Shown here piece after piece: positions 52,587 through 60,658 of a DNA stretch of 64,000 nucleotides. Made by a program: the position numbers and the translations under genes. Within the stretch, counting starts at the first letter, position 1, and every line of letters starts with the position of its first letter. Source of the stretch: Nocardiopsis_B sediminis (GTDB lineage Bacteria; Actinomycetota; Actinomycetes; Streptosporangiales; Streptosporangiaceae); assembly GCF_042650565.1 (NCBI RefSeq), contig NZ_JBHSBH010000012.1, forward strand, positions 1-64,000, read 5' to 3'. The notes under the pieces were generated by a model that was not told the DNA's origin, did no database searches, and saw only the letters and a list, made by a program, of their open reading frames with translations.

Positions 52587-53519
52587 TCAGTTGCCGAGTT
52601 CGGCGAGGTGGCGCTCGGCGTCCAGGGACGCGGCGCAGCCGGTGCCGGCGGCGGTGATGGCCTGGCGGTAGCTGTGGTCGACGACGTCGCCGCAGGCGAA
52701 GACGCCGGGGATGTTGGTCTTGGTGGTGGGGGAGTCCACGGCGAGGTAGCCCTCGGAGTCGAGGTCGAGCTGGCCCTCGAACAGCTCCACGCGGGGGTCG
52801 TGGCCGATGGCGATGAACAGCCCGGTGACGTCCAGGCCGCTCTCCTCGCCGGTCACGGTGTCGCGCAGCCGCACCGACTGCACCTTGGTGTCGCCCAGGA
52901 CCTCGACGACCTCGGTGTTCCAGAGGAACTTGATCTTGTCGTTGGCGCGTGCGCGGTCCTGCATGATCTTGCTGGCGCGGAGCTCGTCGCGGCGGTGGAT
53001 GACGGTCACCGAGCGCGCGAACCGGGTGAGGAACGTGGCCTCCTCCATGGCGGTGTCGCCGCCGCCCACGACCGCGATGTCCTGGTCGCGGAAGAAGAAG
53101 CCGTCGCAGGTGGCGCACCACGAGGTGCCGCGCCCGGAGAACCGCTCCTCGCCGGGGACGTTGAGCTTGCGGTAACCGGACCCGGTGGCCACGATCACGG
53201 TGTGCGCGAGGTAGGAGTCGTCGCCCACCTTCACGACCTTGGGGGTGGCCGCGAGGTCGACCTCGGTGACGTCGTCGGCGATCAGCTCCGCGCCGAAGCG
53301 CTCGGCCTGCTTGCGCATGTTGTCCATGAGGTCGGGGCCCATGATCCCATCAGGGAAGCCGGGGAAGTTCTCGACCTCGGTGGTGTTCATCAGCGCGCCG
53401 CCCGCGGTGATCGACCCCTCGAAGACGAGCGGGCGCAACTCCGCGCGGGCCGCGTACACGGCCGCGGTATAGCCCGCGGGCCCCGATCCGATGATGATTA
53501 CGTTGCGGACGTCGCTCAC
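52587..53519 (-). CDS. trxB: thioredoxin-disulfide reductase
   Basis: 310 residues: FAD motif IIIGSGPAGYTAAVYAARAEL (8-28), redox pair CATC (C135, C138) in GTSWCATCDGFFF, NADPH motif VVGGGDTAMEEATFL and FAD-closing GVFACGDVVDHSYRQAITAAG. It transfers electrons from NADPH to TrxA. First gene of trxB-trxA, behind a SigR-type promoter. Confidence 0.97.
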   Translation of the reverse strand: MSDVRNVIIIGSGPAGYTAAVYAARAELRPLVFEGSITAGGALMNTTEVENFPGFPDGIMGPDLMDNMRKQAERFGAELIADDVTEVDLAATPKVVKVGDDSYLAHTVIVATGSGYRKLNVPGEERFSGRGTSWCATCDGFFFRDQDIAVVGGGDTAMEEATFLTRFARSVTVIHRRDELRASKIMQDRARANDKIKFLWNTEVVEVLGDTKVQSVRLRDTVTGEESGLDVTGLFIAIGHDPRVELFEGQLDLDSEGYLAVDSPTTKTNIPGVFACGDVVDHSYRQAITAAGTGCAASLDAERHLAELGN

Positions 53520-53582
53520 GCTGGCCGGCCCTTCGGTTCACTCGGAGGGTCGCATCGACCCTCGGGGGAAGTCGTCTCTACC

Positions 53583-53609
53583 AACAGATGGTAGGCGCGA
53601 CCCATTCCC
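53583..53609 (-). promoter_or_regulatory. SigR-type promoter of trxB-trxA
   Basis: Minus strand GGGAAT - 18 bp - GTT, exactly the SigR/SigH thiol-oxidative-stress consensus. It lies 64-90 bases before the trxB start. In Streptomyces the trxBA operon is a classic SigR target, supporting the assignment. Confidence 0.8.
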
Positions 53610-53617
53610 GGTGAGCC

Positions 53618-53653
53618 GAAGGGCCGGGTGCTGTCTTCCGCACCCGGCCCTTC
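53618..53653 (-). terminator. terminator of the sigM/anti-sigma operon
   Basis: A perfect 14-bp stem (arm GAAGGGCCGGGTGC) with loop TGTCTTCC, starting 14 bases after the anti-sigma stop. Confidence 0.8.
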
Positions 53654-53666
53654 CGCCTGCGCCGTT

Positions 53667-54581
53667 CTATTCGGGCGCGGGGACCGTGGTCTCGGCGAGG
53701 ATGTGGTCGGCGGGGTCGCCGGAGCCGGTGCAGTCGGCGGAGACCACGACGACGTCGTAGGCCCCCGCGGACTCGCCGTCGGGGCCGGTCGCGATGTACA
53801 TCACCCACGCGTCCTCAGGGGCGGAGTCGTCGCCCGGGGGCAGGAACTGCGCGACGTCGATCAGCGCGGGCCGCTCCTCGCCCTCCGCGGAGAGGCTGTG
53901 GACGCACGAGGCGACCTCGGAGGGCACGGCCGAGGGTTCGGCCTGGCTCATCGGGTCCGACCCGCCAGAATCGCTCTCAGGGGCTTCCGCGGCACCCACG
54001 GAGCCGGTACCGGAGTCGGCGAGGACACCGGACGCCTGGTCGGCGAGGTCGTCGTCGGTGTAGCCGGTGCCGGTCTCGAGCATGAGCGGGCGGTAGGGCG
54101 GCGCCGCGTCGGGTCCGGTCTGGTCGGCGGTGCCGTTGTCCGGGGCGGCCGCGGTGGGCGTGCTCGCATCGGGGGCCAGCGCACCGCGCACGATGGCGGC
54201 ACCCCCGCCGATCACGACGACCGCGGCGGCGGCGCCCGCGAGATAGGGCAGCCAGCGGCCGGAGCCCAGCCGCGAGCGCAGCGAGACCACGTTGCCGCCC
54301 GCGGCAGCGGGGGCCGTGGGCACCGGGACCGCTCCCGAGAGGCGGTCGCGGCGGGTGTCGGCTTCGGCGCGCAGGGCCTCGTCGAGACGGGCGGCGACGG
54401 TGTCCGGCAGTGGGGGGGCCGGCACCTCCGCCAGAATCCGCGAGACCCCGGCCAACTCCGTCAGTTGCTCCGCGCATTCGGCGCATTCGGCCACGTGTTG
54501 TCGGACGGAGCGCTCTTCCTGGTCCTCTAGGAGCCCTTCGGCCGACAAGGCGAGAGTGTCCGCGTCCACATGAGACGTCAC
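53667..54581 (-). CDS. zinc-binding anti-sigma factor (RsmA-like), membrane-anchored
   Basis: 304 residues. The N-terminal ZAS domain has the HxxxCxxC motif (QHVAECAECAEQL, about 28-40), then one membrane helix (WLPYLAGAAAAVVVIGGGAAIV, about 109-130) and a Ser/Asp/Ala-rich extracellular domain with two cysteines. It should hold SigM inactive until a stress signal. It overlaps sigM by 4 bp. Confidence 0.88.
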   Translation of the reverse strand: MTSHVDADTLALSAEGLLEDQEERSVRQHVAECAECAEQLTELAGVSRILAEVPAPPLPDTVAARLDEALRAEADTRRDRLSGAVPVPTAPAAAGGNVVSLRSRLGSGRWLPYLAGAAAAVVVIGGGAAIVRGALAPDASTPTAAAPDNGTADQTGPDAAPPYRPLMLETGTGYTDDDLADQASGVLADSGTGSVGAAEAPESDSGGSDPMSQAEPSAVPSEVASCVHSLSAEGEERPALIDVAQFLPPGDDSAPEDAWVMYIATGPDGESAGAYDVVVVSADCTGSGDPADHILAETTVPAPE

Positions 54582-55210
54582 GATCTCCTGTCACCTCCTC
54601 TCGGGGATGTGACGTCCCGGGAGCGTTCAGGGTTCCTCAGATGGGCCAGATATGGCAGAAGTCGCGCCCGCCCTCGGGCGCAGCGGCTCTTGACCGTGCC
54701 CGATGCGACGTCGAGGATTTCGGCGGCCTCGTCGACCCGGTAGCCCATCATGTCGACGAGGACGAGGGCCAGGCGCTGCTCTGCGGGCAGCCGGGCGAGT
54801 GCGGCGTGCACGTCCATGGCGGAGTCGCTGCGCCCGGTGGGATCGGGGGTGATCCCCTTGGCGCGCTCGTTGGAGAGCACGTCGAGGGTGGCGTCGTCCG
54901 TGGGAACGGCGGGGCGCACCATCTTGCGGCGCATGCGGTCGTGGCAGGCGTTGATGACGATGCGGTGCAGCCAGGTGCTGACCTGGGCCTCGCCGCGGAA
55001 CCGGTGGGCGCCGCGGAACGCGGACAGGAAGGCGTCCTGGAGGGCGTCGGAGGCCTCCTCGGAATCGCCGAGGACGCGGATCGCGACAGCCCACATGCGC
55101 TCGCGGTGGCGGCGCACGAGTTCCCCGAACGCCTGATCGTCACCTTGAGCGTGCCTGGACAACAACTCCTTGTCGGGGAGTTCCTGAACCGCGTCCATCA
55201 CCGTTGTCAC
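54578..55210 (-). CDS. sigM: ECF RNA polymerase sigma factor SigM
   Basis: 210 residues from GTG 55210 (ATG 55198 is possible). Region 2: DDQAFGELVRRHRERMWAVAIRVLGDSEEASDALQDAFLSAFRGAHRFRGEAQVSTWLHRIVINACHDRMR. Region 4: LARLPAEQRLALVLVDMMGYRVDEAAEILDVASGTVKSRCARGRARL. Order and partners match SigM of Streptomyces/Mycobacterium, an envelope-stress sigma factor. It overlaps both the pseudokinase (GTGA) and the anti-sigma gene (ATGA). Confidence 0.92.
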   Translation of the reverse strand: MTTVMDAVQELPDKELLSRHAQGDDQAFGELVRRHRERMWAVAIRVLGDSEEASDALQDAFLSAFRGAHRFRGEAQVSTWLHRIVINACHDRMRRKMVRPAVPTDDATLDVLSNERAKGITPDPTGRSDSAMDVHAALARLPAEQRLALVLVDMMGYRVDEAAEILDVASGTVKSRCARGRARLLPYLAHLRNPERSRDVTSPRGGDRRS

Positions 55211-56718
55211 GTTTTCCCGCGCAGCTCGACCTCGTTGATGATCCCCCGGTAGCCGTCGCCGTCCTGGGGCACGTCAGTGAACCATATGACGACATAGCGA
55301 CCCTCGGCCGGGTCCGCCAGCTTAACGTCGATTTCGCCGCTGACGCCGCTCTCGGCCGCAACGCTTTCGAGTTGTGACATCTCAGGTGCGTCACCGACCA
55401 GGATCTCGACCTCGTGCGGGCCGGATCCGAGGCCGATTGTGGCCTCGTGGAGCTCGGCGGGTTCGCCCATGTCGAGGATCAGGCCGACGCCGCTCTTGAG
55501 GTTGCCGAACCGCGGCCCCTGGTAGGTCTGGGTGTTCCACGCGGTCGAGGGGTCGCCGTCGATGGCATTTGGGGCGCGGTCGTTGTGCTCGCCGTCGCTG
55601 CCCTCGGGGTCGAAGCCGTCGGCCCCGGCGGGTTCGAGGACCGTGAGCTCATCGGCTTCGGGGGCGTCGTCGCCGGCCGCCGGCGGTTCGGGGTCGTCGC
55701 CCCCGCTCATGCTGCTGCCGACGTTCCAGGCGAGGATCACGACGACCACGAACACGAGCGCGCCGATCACCCCGATGAGGGTGCGGATCACCCGCGACGA
55801 CCCGACACCGGAGCCGTCTGCGTGGCCCGGGGGCCGGTAGGCCCGGCGCGAGGGCGGCGCGGGCGCCGCGGGCTGCGCGCCGAACTCACCGGTCTCGCGC
55901 GAGGTGCCCCGCTCGGGTTCGGGCGGGGCCGGGGTGTGCGGGGCGAGCGGGATGGGCACCAGCCGCGGCACGTCGGCCAGGGCGTCGGCGATCTCCCGGG
56001 CGCTGGTCAGCGGACCGCCGCGCATCGGGGTCTGGAACGCCGCACGGCACACGATCTCGTTGAGGCGCTCGGGGATGCCGGCCCGGATCTGGCCGGGCTG
56101 GCAGGGCCGGCCGGAGACGACCGGCGCGGGGCGCAGGCCGCTCTGGGGGCCGTCGGGCCAATGGGCGGTCAGGGCGGCGTAGAGCAGCTTGCCGAGCCCT
56201 TGGGCGTCGTGGCAGGCGGGGTCGGGGGAGGTGATCCCGTGCAGGGCGGCGTCGACGCCGATCCCGGTGACCTTGACCGCGCCCCCGACGCTCCACATGA
56301 GCTTTCCCGGGGTCAGGTGCAGGTGGTAGAGCCCCGTGGCGTGCGCGGTGGCCAGGGTCTCGGCGGCCTCGGCGACCAGGCCGGCGGCGCGGTCGGGTTC
56401 GAGCGGTCCCTGCGCGAGCAGGTCGGTCAGCGACTGGCCGACGACCCATTCCTCGACGACGTAGGCCGTGGGCCCGCTGTCGTCGGCGTCGAAGACCTGG
56501 GTGACACGGGAGTCGGCCACGCGGCTGGTGGCACGGGCGGCCCGCACGACCTCGGCGGTGCGGGGGAAGCCTTCGGCGAACGTCCAGACGGCGACCAGCC
56601 GGGCCAGGGTTTCGTCGGTGGCCTTCCAGAGTGTGGCGCCGCCGGTTTCGCTCACGAGTTCGTCGAGCCGGTAGCGGCCCGCGAGCCGTGCGCCGGGCTC
56701 AATCATGAAGGTGCTCAT
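55207..56718 (-). CDS. membrane pseudokinase with extracellular discoidin-like domain
   Basis: 503 residues. An N-terminal kinase-like fold (YRLDELVSETGGATLWKATDETLARLVAVWTF) lacks key residues: the VAIK lysine is Trp, the catalytic HRD aspartate is replaced (YHLHLTPGKLMWS) and no DFG is present. One membrane helix (VIRTLIGVIGALVFVVVVILAWNV, about 300-323) leads to an outer acidic linker and a galactose-binding/F5-8C-like domain (NAIDGDPSTAWNTQTY). In mycobacteria the equivalent pseudokinase is fused to MurJ and recruits FhaA; here it is a separate gene between murJ and sigM. Confidence 0.85.
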   Translation of the reverse strand: MSTFMIEPGARLAGRYRLDELVSETGGATLWKATDETLARLVAVWTFAEGFPRTAEVVRAARATSRVADSRVTQVFDADDSGPTAYVVEEWVVGQSLTDLLAQGPLEPDRAAGLVAEAAETLATAHATGLYHLHLTPGKLMWSVGGAVKVTGIGVDAALHGITSPDPACHDAQGLGKLLYAALTAHWPDGPQSGLRPAPVVSGRPCQPGQIRAGIPERLNEIVCRAAFQTPMRGGPLTSAREIADALADVPRLVPIPLAPHTPAPPEPERGTSRETGEFGAQPAAPAPPSRRAYRPPGHADGSGVGSSRVIRTLIGVIGALVFVVVVILAWNVGSSMSGGDDPEPPAAGDDAPEADELTVLEPAGADGFDPEGSDGEHNDRAPNAIDGDPSTAWNTQTYQGPRFGNLKSGVGLILDMGEPAELHEATIGLGSGPHEVEILVGDAPEMSQLESVAAESGVSGEIDVKLADPAEGRYVVIWFTDVPQDGDGYRGIINEVELRGKT

Positions 56719-56976
56719 GCCGGGAGTGACGGACGCGGCGGCCGGACGGAGGGATCCGCGGTGCGACCCGCGCGCCGAGGGGAGCCCGGGGGGTGTCCGG
56801 CCATGTCGTCTGTCCCCAACCTCCCTTCGGGCAGCTCGGATAACACGGGTGTGGCGGCAGAGAACAGCTGTTCCATGCTAGGACGCCTGAGCGGCACCTC
56901 TGGAGGACAAGTACATCCGACTCGGCATGCATGGTGGTCCTTACGTCGATTACACTCGGTCACTCGGTCCAGGTGA

Positions 56977-58812
56977 TCAGCGACGTAGCAGGCGACTCCG
57001 GACCATGTCCAGGAAAGTTGTGACTTCCGTCACGCCCATGCGCTTGGCGACCAGGATGAACAGCCCGGCTCCGACCAGGCCCCCCACGACCATGGCCAGC
57101 AGCGATGGCAGGACCGTACCCGGCAGCAGCCCGAAGGTCACGATCATCGCGACCCCGAACACCGCGCTGGGGATCGACGCCACGTGCAGCAGGGCCAGGG
57201 TCCGCAGCACGCGGCGGCCGTCGAGCCCGTTCATCCGCTTGCGCAGCCCCTGCCAGGCCAGGATCGAGCCGACGATGTAGTAGAGGCCGTAGGCCACCGG
57301 CAGCAGCACGACGATGAGCCCGGGCGGCGCCACGAACAGCAGCGAGATCGCCACCGTGGCGTGGGCGGCCTCAGCGGGCAGGGCGATGACCGACGGCGTC
57401 TTGGTGTCGCCCAGGGCGTAGTAGACCCGCATCAGCAGCTGGAACAGCGTGAACGGGATGAGCATCACCGAGAACACCATCAGGATCAGCCCGATGCTCT
57501 GGGCGTCGTGCACCGATGTGCTGCCCCGCGCGTAGATCAGCACGCAGAACGGGATCGCGAAGACGACCATCGCCACCGAGATCGGCACGATCAGCACCGC
57601 CGACAGCCGGAACCCGCGGGAGAAGTCCGACCGGACCAGGTCCTTGCGGCCGTCGGCGACGTGCGCGCTCATCCGCGGCAGCAGCGCCGTGATCACCGAG
57701 ACGGCGATGATCGCGTAGGGGAGCTGGAACAGCATCGACGCGAACTGGTAGGCGGTGATGCCCGCTCCCGCAACGGACTCGCCCGCCTCGGCCGCCCGGA
57801 CCCCGGCCCGGGTTGCGACGTTGGTGGTGACGAGCAGGCCGGCCTGCGCCACACCGATGTAGACCAGCATCCACGCGGCGGTGCGCATGGCCTCGCCGAG
57901 GCCGGAGCCGCGCAGGTCCAGCCTCGGGTGCCAGCGGAAGCCGGCGGCGAACAGCGCCCAGATGAGCACCACGCACTGGAGCACCTGCCCCACGGTCGTG
58001 CCGATGCCCAGCAGCGAGGTCTCGGCGTCGGTGATCGACTCCGGGGTGCTGCCCGGCCCGGCGATCACCAGGAACATCGCGCCGACCGCGATGATGACCA
58101 GGTTGTTCAGCACCGGCGCCCACATCGGGGCGCCGAAGTGGTTGCGGCTGTTCAGCATCGCGCTGGCGACGCCGCTCGCGCCGATGAAGAAGATCTGGCA
58201 GAGCATGAACCGCGCCAGCAGGGTGGCGACCTCGTGCTGCGCCTGGGTGAACTCCCCGGCGTAGATCCGGATCAGCCACTCCGCGGCGAAGACGGTGACC
58301 AGGGTCAGCGCGCCCAGCGCCAGCAGCGCCACCGTGAACAGCCGCTGCTCGGTGGCGGCGCCGCCGTCGGCGTCGGACTTCTTCCGCTTGACCAGGAAGG
58401 GGACGAACACGCTGGCCAGCAGGCCGCCGATCAGCAGGTCGTAGACCGCGAAGGGGACCATGTTCGCGGTCTGGTAGGCGTCGCCGAGGAGCTGGGTGCC
58501 CAGCGCCGCCGCCAGCACGATCGTCCGGATGAACCCGGTCGCGCGCGACACGACGGTGCCGATCGCCATGATCGCGCTGGACCGCATGAGGTCGGAGGGC
58601 GCGGCGTGGGCCGCACCGCCGATCTCGTTGCCCTCCTCACCCGGGCGGTCCGCGGTGCCGAGGTCCCCGATGTCGGAGGGGTCGCGCCTGGTGACCAGTC
58701 CGGCTTCGGGCTCGGTATCGGGTTCCGAGCGCTCGACGGCGTCGAGCACCTCCTCGGGGAGGAGGAGGCGTCTGTGCGGACGATCCTTGTTCTGGGGGTG
58801 GTCGTTCGGCAC
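56977..58812 (-). CDS. murJ: lipid II flippase MurJ, paralogue 1
   Basis: 611 residues, MVF family, 14 predicted membrane helices after an 80-residue polar N-terminus. The signature regions are AIMAIGTVVSRATGFIRTIVLAAALGTQLLGDAYQTANMVP, LNSRNHFGAPMWAPVLNNLVII, RLDLRGSGLGEAMRTAAWMLVYIGVAQ and FQLPYAIIAVSVITALLPRMSAHVAD. It flips lipid II across the membrane for peptidoglycan synthesis. It has no fused pseudokinase; that is the next gene downstream after 258 bp. Confidence 0.92.
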   Translation of the reverse strand: MPNDHPQNKDRPHRRLLLPEEVLDAVERSEPDTEPEAGLVTRRDPSDIGDLGTADRPGEEGNEIGGAAHAAPSDLMRSSAIMAIGTVVSRATGFIRTIVLAAALGTQLLGDAYQTANMVPFAVYDLLIGGLLASVFVPFLVKRKKSDADGGAATEQRLFTVALLALGALTLVTVFAAEWLIRIYAGEFTQAQHEVATLLARFMLCQIFFIGASGVASAMLNSRNHFGAPMWAPVLNNLVIIAVGAMFLVIAGPGSTPESITDAETSLLGIGTTVGQVLQCVVLIWALFAAGFRWHPRLDLRGSGLGEAMRTAAWMLVYIGVAQAGLLVTTNVATRAGVRAAEAGESVAGAGITAYQFASMLFQLPYAIIAVSVITALLPRMSAHVADGRKDLVRSDFSRGFRLSAVLIVPISVAMVVFAIPFCVLIYARGSTSVHDAQSIGLILMVFSVMLIPFTLFQLLMRVYYALGDTKTPSVIALPAEAAHATVAISLLFVAPPGLIVVLLPVAYGLYYIVGSILAWQGLRKRMNGLDGRRVLRTLALLHVASIPSAVFGVAMIVTFGLLPGTVLPSLLAMVVGGLVGAGLFILVAKRMGVTEVTTFLDMVRSRLLRR

Positions 58813-58896
58813 GGTTCTGACGATCTTCCTGTGATATGCGGGGGAACACCGCGTGCCGGGGGCAGGGAGTACGCGGCGTTCAGCGGGGGAGGGGCG

Positions 58897-60591
58897 CTAC
58901 CGCCCCAGTCGGGCGCGCACCAGGCCGACGACCGAGTTCAGCTCGCGCACCCGCAGGATCCAGGCGAAGAGCACGAACAGCAGGCCCCCGACCAGGCAGC
59001 CGACGACCGGGGCGCCGATGTTCGTTACCAGCCCCGTGCCGAAGCGCTCGGTGAAGAACCAGAGAACACCGATGCCGACGGCGACGCTCGGGACCGCGGC
59101 CAGGTGCAGCCGCAACAATGTTCCAATCGTGTGCCGCCCGTCAAGCCCGCCCAGCCGGCGGCTGAGGACGATCCCCGCGATGGTCAGGCCCGACAGGAAG
59201 GACAGCATGAACGCCGCGGCCACGCCGATGACCACCCGGTTGGGCGGCAGCACCGCGTACGCGGTGAGCGCCAGCGCGCCGTGGACGGCCACGTTGGCGA
59301 TGCCGATGAGAGCGGGGGTGCGGGTGTCGCTCATGGCGTAGAACACCCGCAGCATCAGCTGGAAGACGGTGAACGGCACCAGGCCCAGCGCCATCACGGC
59401 GAGCACGAGGCCGATTCCGGCCGCGTCCGACGGCGAGGTGTTGCCCCGCGCGAACACCAGGGTCGACAGCGGCACTGCGTAGAGGGCGAGCGCGAGGCCC
59501 AGCGGCACCAGGACCAGGGCCGAGACGCGCAGCGTGCGGGAGAACCCGCCGCGCACCTCGCCCCAGTTCTCGTCGGCGGCGTGCCCGCTCATCTGGGGCA
59601 GCAGCACGGTGATCAGCGACACGGCGATGATCGCGTAGGGCAGCTGGAACAGCTGGTAAGCGTAGTTGTAGGCGGTGAGGCCGGCGCCGACGTCGAACCC
59701 CTCGCGGATGCTCGCGGCACCCGCCCGGTTGACGACGTTGGCGGTGATGAGGAAGCCGATCTGGGTCATGCAGGTGTACATGAACATCCAGCCGGCGGAG
59801 CGCAGCGCCTCGCCGAGCCCCGAGCCGCGCAGGTCCAGCCGCGGGCGCCAGCGGAAACCGGTGCGCCACAGCGAGCCCAGCAGCACGACGGTCTGGGCGG
59901 CCATGCCGGCGGCGGTGCCCACGCCCAGCAGCACCAGCTGGCCGTCGGTGACGGTCTCGACGGTGCGGCCGACACCGGCCACCCACAGGAACAGCCCGCC
60001 CACGCCGATGACCACGATGTTGTTCAGCACGGGCGCCCACACCGGGGAGCCGAAGCGGTTGCGGGTGTTGAGCATCCCGCTGACCAGGCCGCTGAGGCCG
60101 ACGAAGAAGATCTGGGCGAGCAGGAACCGCGCCAGGTACACCGCGACCTCGGCCTGGCGGGGGTCGGAGTCGCCGAGGTAGAGGCGGGTGATGGGGCCGG
60201 CCGCCGCGACCATGATCGCGGTGACCGCGAACAGCAGCAGGACGGCGGCGGTGAACAGCCGGTTCTCGGTCTTGGCCCCGCCGTCGTCGTCGAGCTTGCG
60301 CCGCTTGACCAGCAGCGGAACGAGGACACTGGCGATGAGCCCGCCGATGAGCAGGTCGTTGACGATGAACGGGATGGTGTTGGCGGTGTTGTAGGCGTCG
60401 CCGAGGAGCTGGGTGCCCAGCGCCGCCGCGAGCACGATCACCTTCACGAACCCGGTCACCCGCGACACCATGGTGCCGATCGCCATGACCACGCTGGAGC
60501 GCATCATGCCGCCCGAGGACCGGGATCCGGATGATGCGCCGGAGGTCGTGGTGTCGTCACTGCCGTTCGCGGTGTCGGTGGCCACCGGCAT
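58897..60591 (-). CDS. lipid II flippase MurJ-like, paralogue 2
   Basis: 564 residues from ATG 60591 (GTG 60585 has better SD spacing). Same family and closely similar to its neighbour: VVMAIGTMVSRVTGFVKVIVLAAALGTQLLGDAYNTANTIP, LDLRGSGLGEALRSAGWMFMYTCMTQIGF, FQLPYAIIAVSLITVLLPQMSGHAADENW. It has a shorter N-terminus. It lies 84 bp upstream of paralogue 1 in the same direction, evidently a tandem duplication. Which copy is the essential flippase cannot be told. Confidence 0.9.
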   Translation of the reverse strand: MPVATDTANGSDDTTTSGASSGSRSSGGMMRSSVVMAIGTMVSRVTGFVKVIVLAAALGTQLLGDAYNTANTIPFIVNDLLIGGLIASVLVPLLVKRRKLDDDGGAKTENRLFTAAVLLLFAVTAIMVAAAGPITRLYLGDSDPRQAEVAVYLARFLLAQIFFVGLSGLVSGMLNTRNRFGSPVWAPVLNNIVVIGVGGLFLWVAGVGRTVETVTDGQLVLLGVGTAAGMAAQTVVLLGSLWRTGFRWRPRLDLRGSGLGEALRSAGWMFMYTCMTQIGFLITANVVNRAGAASIREGFDVGAGLTAYNYAYQLFQLPYAIIAVSLITVLLPQMSGHAADENWGEVRGGFSRTLRVSALVLVPLGLALALYAVPLSTLVFARGNTSPSDAAGIGLVLAVMALGLVPFTVFQLMLRVFYAMSDTRTPALIGIANVAVHGALALTAYAVLPPNRVVIGVAAAFMLSFLSGLTIAGIVLSRRLGGLDGRHTIGTLLRLHLAAVPSVAVGIGVLWFFTERFGTGLVTNIGAPVVGCLVGGLLFVLFAWILRVRELNSVVGLVRARLGR

Positions 60592-60658
60592 CGGCTCCTT
60601 TCGAAAAGGTGGGCGCATGGTGAGGCGTGCGGGACGCGCGGGACGGACTCGCCCGGGG

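Noticed and set aside
57184..60534. 1116-codon open frame on the plus strand opposite the two murJ genes
   Set aside because: Shadow of high-GC antisense coding; composition (Gln/Arg/His/Asp repeats) is not protein-like and the minus strand encodes clear MurJ proteins.
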